64,000 bases of DNA, taken from positions 39,035,935-39,099,934 of the forward strand of contig OZ020593.1 of assembly GCA_963971535.1 (NCBI GenBank), given 5' to 3'. Source of the DNA: Notolepis coatsorum. Lineage: Eukaryota; Chordata; Actinopteri; Aulopiformes; Paralepididae. How positions within the stretch are numbered: position 1 is the first letter of the stretch; each line of letters begins with the position of its first letter. The notes beneath the pieces were generated by a model that saw nothing but the letters and a program-made list of their open reading frames with translations, had not been told where the DNA came from and searched no databases. The position numbers and the translations under genes are program-made. Below, piece after piece: positions 59,182-64,000 of this stretch.

Positions 59182-60582
59182 CACTTTAACCGCCGAAAAC
59201 GCCGGAACTCGTCATTCCTAGCCATGCTCATTCTGCCGAAGATGCCGTAACTCGTCTTTGATGTCAATATTTAAAAAATCTGTCATCGAAATCATATTTC
59301 CTTTCCGGAGCCCTGAGACACACTGCTGATCTCCTCTCAACTCTCTAGCGGTTCAAGAGCGCCATCTGGTGGCCGATCGGCAGATCGCTAACCGGATATT
59401 AACCTTTGAACCGGTAGTGCTCATCCATATGTGGTCCGGCCACTCACTATCGTTAGAGAGACTCCGTCTTGATACAGTGAACATCGATCGGTGCAAATAA
59501 CTCGAAAAAACAACATGATTTGGACGTATATACTATTATACAACCTGGAAATGGATCGGGCATTTCTACATCCCATAATAGAAAAAATTCTGTTCCACGC
59601 TCATCTGCCAGCGGCGCGAGGAAGCCACGGTAAGATTCAGCGTTATATTCTAACTAGTGCTGTCAAACGATTAAAATATTTAACTCGATTAATCGCATGA
59701 TTGTCCATAGTTAACTCGCGATTAATCGCAAATGAATCGCATTTTTTTTTTTTACCTAAAAACATCTTTTTCAAGTTCCAAGTTTTAATACTCTTATCAA
59801 CATGCGAGTCAACAAATGCTTGCTTTGTGCAGCCATTTAACACAAAAGGATGACCCTCATGCATTGCAAATTTGCATCAAATTCAAAACAGAGTGATGCA
59901 CAAAATAACTTAAAAGAAAATAATAATTTAAAACAATGAATAAAGTGTGCATGAAATAATAGGGGAAAGAAAACGTTAGGAACTTGTTACATTCACACAC
60001 ACAAGGGCTGATTAATCACACACCCCCCTCTCTCCCTCACACACACACTCTCCCAGGTCTTTTTCTCTTTTGCCCCTTCCTCATCTCTCTCACCCCCCTC
60101 TCTCTCTATATCACACACACACACACACTTCAGAAACAAACATAGTATCAATGAGAGCATCAATAATACACCTGAGTGAAGTCTAGTAATTTTTTTTTTT
60201 TTGTTAATCTTGAGTTAAAAAAATTAGTGGCATTAATAGAATCGGGAGTTAACGCGATATTAACGCGATATATTTGACAGCCTTAATTCTAACGTGTTCT
60301 TTACTAACTGCTCTGATGAACATATGACCCACTCTGGATGAATCATCTAACGCTGCCCACGGAATTATAAACGATCCCCCGCCCATCCGGTCATCATCAG
60401 ATGATACGTAGAAACTTCTAGAAGCACGTCCATTTGACATTTTTTATCTCGCACAGATTCCTACCAAACTGTATTTGATCATCAATATAATGCATTTAGG
60501 GCTATAAATCACGTTCTGAAGAAAGCTGCAGAAAACGATAAAAACATACTTATACTTTAGACCATATTTTAGTATGAATATG
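59182..60582 (+). mobile_element. TTAA-family element M9, right end lost, copy 1
   Basis: TTAA (59178-59181) then CACTTTAACCGCCG. Minus-strand GGCCACCAGATGGCGCTCTT at 59355-59374 is a strong CTCF-like match. GGTAAG at 59629-59634. It carries a hAT MITE at 59655-60285 and resumes with GATGAATCATCTAACGCTGC, then ends at the tandem-repeat join. It inserted into the Gypsy 2 protease at the codons before the catalytic Asp. Confidence 0.88.
59655..60285. mobile_element. hAT MITE, 631 bp, copy 1
   Basis: Ends TAGTGCTGTCAAACGATT and complement TAAGGCTGTCAAATAT, with a perfect 8-bp duplication ATTCTAAC (59647-59654, 60286-60293). GATTAATCGC words repeat inside, and a CT/CA-rich patch lies at 60000-60130. 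Inserted into M9. Confidence 0.93.
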
Positions 60583-60775
60583 AACAACAACAACCGCATG
60601 GCGTGACGGCAGTGTTCAGAACCCAAATCGGTCGCAAATTGGAAATACTCCTGATTTTTCAGCTCATGCAACCTCAAGACAAAGTTGTATGCAAGCTATG
60701 TAAACTACAGCTGGCCTACCTTTTTTTGATGCTAACGCTATTTTGGGAGTTCTAGCGTCAAGAATGTAAGTAGCT

Positions 60776-61948
60776 ACTACTAATTTCTCTCCACGGGCGA
60801 GAGACGTCGAGAGAGGAATGCACAGGGATGGAGCTTGTTGTCGGCAGTTGACCATTGGAACATGACTGATCCCACACCTGTGTCCGAGGCGTCAACCTCC
60901 ACGACAAACTGCATATCGGGGTCAGGCTGGATCAGGACCGGTGCGGAGGTGAGGTGGCATTTGAGATCCCAAAAAGCAGAATCAGCTTCAGAAGACCATC
61001 GGAAGACGGAGGCAATGGAGGTGAGAGCACAGAGAGGGCCGGCGATGCGGCTATAGTTGCGGATGAACCTCTGATAGAAATGTGCAAACCGCAAGAAGTG
61101 CTGTAACTGCTTCAAGGTAGAGGGTAGAGGCCACTGGGTGACAGCTGTGACCTTGGCGGGGTCCATCTGCGCAGGTCCAATTTAGGAAAAATTGTGGCTC
61201 CATGAAGAGGCCCAAAAGCAGAGCTGATGAGAGGCAACATATACTTGTTCTTGATGGTAATGGTGTTAAGTCCACAGTAGTCGATACAGGGTCTCAAGGT
61301 CCCATCCTTCTTCCCCACAAAGAAGAAGCCGGCCCCCACAGGAGACGAAGCAGGGCGGATCAGCTCAGCAACTAGGGACTCTTGGATATATTTCTCCATA
61401 GCTTCACGCTCAGGACGGGAAACGTTGTACAGCCGACTGCTAGGAAGAGGAGCACCAGGCAGGAGATCGATGGCACAATCATAGGGGGGTGATGAGGAGG
61501 CAAAGACATGGCACGTTGCTTGCTAAAAACCGCAGCAAGGTCATGATAGAACTCGGGGACAGACGACAGATCGGAGGCTTCAGGTAGAGGACAAGGCACA
61601 TCCGAAGCAGGGGGTAGAGCTGAGGACAAGCAGTTGGAATGGCAGTGACTGCTCCAGAACATTAACTTGCTTGAAATCCAATCGAATTGGGGATTGTGTC
61701 TCCTACAGTAAGCCAGGGGTAGCCGAGCACTAATGGAGTGAGAGGACAAGATATAACAAAAAAAACTCATCTCCTCCCGATGATTTCCAGACAGCAACAG
61801 GGTCAAGAGCACCGTCTTGAACTCAATCTGGGCTAATGGCATGTCATTGAGTGCCTTAGCCTCTAGGGGTGAATTGAGGGATTCCATCTCTACTCCAAAT
61901 GTCTTGGCCACATTAAATTCAATAAAACTCTTGTCAGCCCGAAGTCAA
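60776..61948 (-). mobile_element. Gypsy 2 fragment, copy 2
   Basis: Same sequence, same palm deletion and same stops as copy 1, so the damage predates the tandem duplication. Confidence 0.92.
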
Positions 61949-61952
61949 TTAA

Positions 61953-63348
61953 CACTTTAACCGCCGAAAACGCCGGAACTCGTCATTCCTAGCCATGCTC
62001 ATTCTGCCGAAGATGCCGTAACTCGTCTTTGATGTCAATATTTAAAAAATCTGTCATCGAAATCATATTTCCTTTCCGGAGCCCTGAGACACACTGCTGA
62101 TCTCCTCTCAACTCTCTAGCGGTTCAAGAGCGCCATCTGGTGGCCGATCGGCAGATCGCTAACCGGATATTAACCTTTGAACCGGTAGTGCTCATCCATA
62201 TGTGGTCCGGCCACTCACTATCGTTAGAGAGACTCCGTCTTGATACAGTGAACATCGATCGGTGCAAATAACTCGAAAAAACAACATGATTTGGACGTAT
62301 ATACTATTATACAACCTGGAAATGGATCGGGCATTTCTACATCCCATAATAGAAAAAATTCTGTTCCACGCTCATCTGCCAGCGGCGCGAGGAAGCCACG
62401 GTAAGATTCAGCGTTATATTCTAACTAGTGCTGTCAAACGATTAAAATATTTAACTCGATTAATCGCATGATTGTCCATAGTTAACTCGCGATTAATCGC
62501 AAATGAATCGCATTTTTTTTTTTACCTAAAAACATCTTTTTCAAGTTCCAAGTTTTAATACTCTTATCAACATGCGAGTCAACAAATGCTTGCTTTGTGC
62601 AGCCATTTAACACAAAAGGATGACCCTCATGCATTGCAAATTTGCATCAAATTCAAAACAGAGTGATGCACAAAATAACTTAAAAGAAAATAATAATTTA
62701 AAACAATGAATAAAGTGTGCATGAAATAATAGGGGAAAGAAAACGTTAGGAACTTGTTACATTCACACACACAAGGGCTGATTAATCACACACCCCCCTC
62801 TCTCCCTCACACACACACTCTCCCAGGTCTTTTTCTCTTTTGCCCCTTCATCTCTCTCACCCCCCTCTCTCTCTATATCACACACACACACACACTTCAG
62901 AAACAAACATAGTATCAATGAGAGCATCAATAATACACCTGAGTGAAGTCTAGTAATTTTTTTTTTTTGTTAATCTTGAGTTAAAAAAATTAGTGGCATT
63001 AATAGAATCGGGAGTTAACGCGATATTAACGCGATATATTTGACAGCCTTAATTCTAACGTGTTCTTTACTAACTGCTCTGATGAACATATGACCCACTC
63101 TGGATGAATCATCTAACGCTGCCCACGGAATTATAAACGATCCCCCGCCCATCCGGTCATCATCAGATGATACGTAGAAACTTCTAGAAGCACGTCCATT
63201 TGACATTTTTTATCTCGCACAGATTCCTACCAAACTGTATTTGATCATCAATATAATGCATTTAGGGCTATAAATCACGTTCTGAAGAAAGCTGCAGAAA
63301 ACGATAAAAACATACTTATACTTTAGACCATATTTTAGTATGAATATG
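61953..63348 (+). mobile_element. TTAA-family element M9, copy 2
   Basis: Duplicate of 59182-60582, with the CTCF-like core at 62126-62145 (minus) and the same truncated right end. Confidence 0.9.
62426..63051. mobile_element. hAT MITE, copy 2
   Basis: Duplicate of 59655-60285 with the same ATTCTAAC flanks; 5 bp shorter through the three indels. Confidence 0.93.
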
Positions 63349-64000
63349 AACAACAACAACCGCATGGCGTGACGGCAGTGTTCAGAACCCAAATCGGTCG
63401 CAAATTGGAAATACTCCTGATTTTTCAGCTCATGCAACCTCAAGACAAAGTTGTATGCAAGCTATGTAAACTACAGCTGGCCTACCTTTTTTTGATGCTA
63501 ACGCTATTTTGGGAGTTCTAGCGTCAAGAATGTAAGTAGCTACTACTAATTTCTCTCCACGGGCGAGAGACGTCGAGAGAGGAATGCACAGGGATGGAGC
63601 TTGTTGTCGGCAGTTGACCATTGGAACATGACTGATCCCACACCTGTGTCCGAGGCGTCAACCTCCACGACAAACTGCATATCGGGGTCAGGCTGGATCA
63701 GGACCGGTGCGGAGGTGAGGTGGCATTTGAGATCCCAAAAAGCAGAATCAGCTTCAGAAGACCATCGGAAGACGGAGGCAATGGAGGTGAGAGCACAGAG
63801 AGGGCCGGCGATGCGGCTATAGTTGCGGATGAACCTCTGATAGAAATGTGCAAACCGCAAGAAGTGCTGTAACTGCTTCAAGGTAGAGGGTAGAGGCCAC
63901 TGGGTGACAGCTGTGACCTTGGCGGGGTCCATCTGCGCAGGTCCAATTTAGGAAAAATTGTGGCTCCATGAAGAGGCCCAAAAGCAGAGCTGATGAGAGG
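63349..64000. repeat. 2.77-kb tandem repeat, copy 3 (cut by window end)
   Basis: The first 652 bp of the unit, with the RNase H part of Gypsy 2 on minus from about 63542 onward. No difference from copy 1 was noticed. The array continues beyond the window. Confidence 0.93.

Larger units (their letters stand above)
57812..60582. repeat. 2.77-kb tandem repeat, copy 1
   Basis: Unit length 2771 bp. It starts at AACAACAACAACCGCATGG and ends in the middle of a TTAA-family element at TTAGTATGAATATG. The left edge lies in an (AAC)n run, so the join could rest on AAC microhomology. Contents: Gypsy 2 piece, TTAA element M9, and a hAT MITE. Confidence 0.95.
60583..63348. repeat. 2.77-kb tandem repeat, copy 2
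   Basis: 2766 bp. Compared with copy 1 I find only a one-base shorter T-run near 62513, a 3-bp loss in CCCCTTCCTCATC (near 62848) and a one-base shorter T-run near 62957. All translated fragments outside those points are identical. Confidence 0.95.

Noticed and set aside
59491..59700. 69-codon frame repeated in the tandem copies
   Set aside because: It lies across TTAA element M9 and the start of the hAT MITE, and is repeated only because the unit is duplicated.

Overview
The window reads as intergenic or intronic DNA of a ray-finned (teleost) fish. The evidence is the mix of repeats: fish-type tRNA-derived SINEs, jockey-superfamily and L1-like LINEs, BEL/Pao and chromodomain Ty3/Gypsy LTR elements, hAT and TTAA-target DNA transposons, and long CA, GA, GAA and TAA microsatellites. 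I recognise no intact host gene, rRNA, tRNA gene, operon or CRISPR array. Every coding stretch I can name is a broken transposon gene. The species cannot be named from this.

Layout. 1-7000 is mostly AT-rich unique DNA with a very long GA tract, one weak candidate first exon (4261-4375) and a non-coding block (5309-5450) repeated 32 kb away. 7000-10000 holds a Harbinger transposase scrap, two minisatellites and a TG tract. 10600-13400 is a TTAA element next to a decayed BEL/Pao pol gene (minus). 13700-17450 holds a LINE tail split by a SINE, and more SINEs. 20517-21812 is a 48-bp minisatellite. 23400-25860 is a GAA tract, a foldback MITE, SINE pieces and a LINE piece. 26938-29510 is an L1-like LINE with its own 15-bp target duplication, carrying a SINE and a hAT MITE. 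32000-36530 and 38400-41650 hold further LINEs, SINEs and a hAT MITE.

The most informative part is 42368-55208. This is one minus-strand Ty3/Gypsy chromovirus whose two LTRs have been repeatedly hit by other elements. When insertions with recognisable target duplications are subtracted, the LTRs shrink to about 619 and 604 bp, which supports the reconstruction. Four insertions lie at TTAA sites in the LTRs: two in one LTR and two at a single site in the other. One of them is a 1.44-kb near-perfect palindrome. A hAT MITE splits the reverse transcriptase, and a larger hAT-like element with a BED-finger-like exon sits in the 5' LTR.

From 57812 to the window end a 2.77-kb unit is tandemly repeated at least 2.2 times. 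Copies 1 and 2 differ only by three small indels that I could find. The unit holds a truncated second Gypsy element, a TTAA element inserted at its protease active site, and a hAT MITE inside that.

Most notable inference: a dispersed family of about 0.9-kb TTAA-target elements (10654, 42474, 43466, 50292, 55499, 56716, 59182 and copies) has a fixed internal layout. Six of the seven have a CTCF-like core or its remnant about 160-190 bp from the left end, and all seven have a splice-donor-like GGTRAG about 403-447 bp from it. All coordinates and alignments were read by eye, so identities are approximate.
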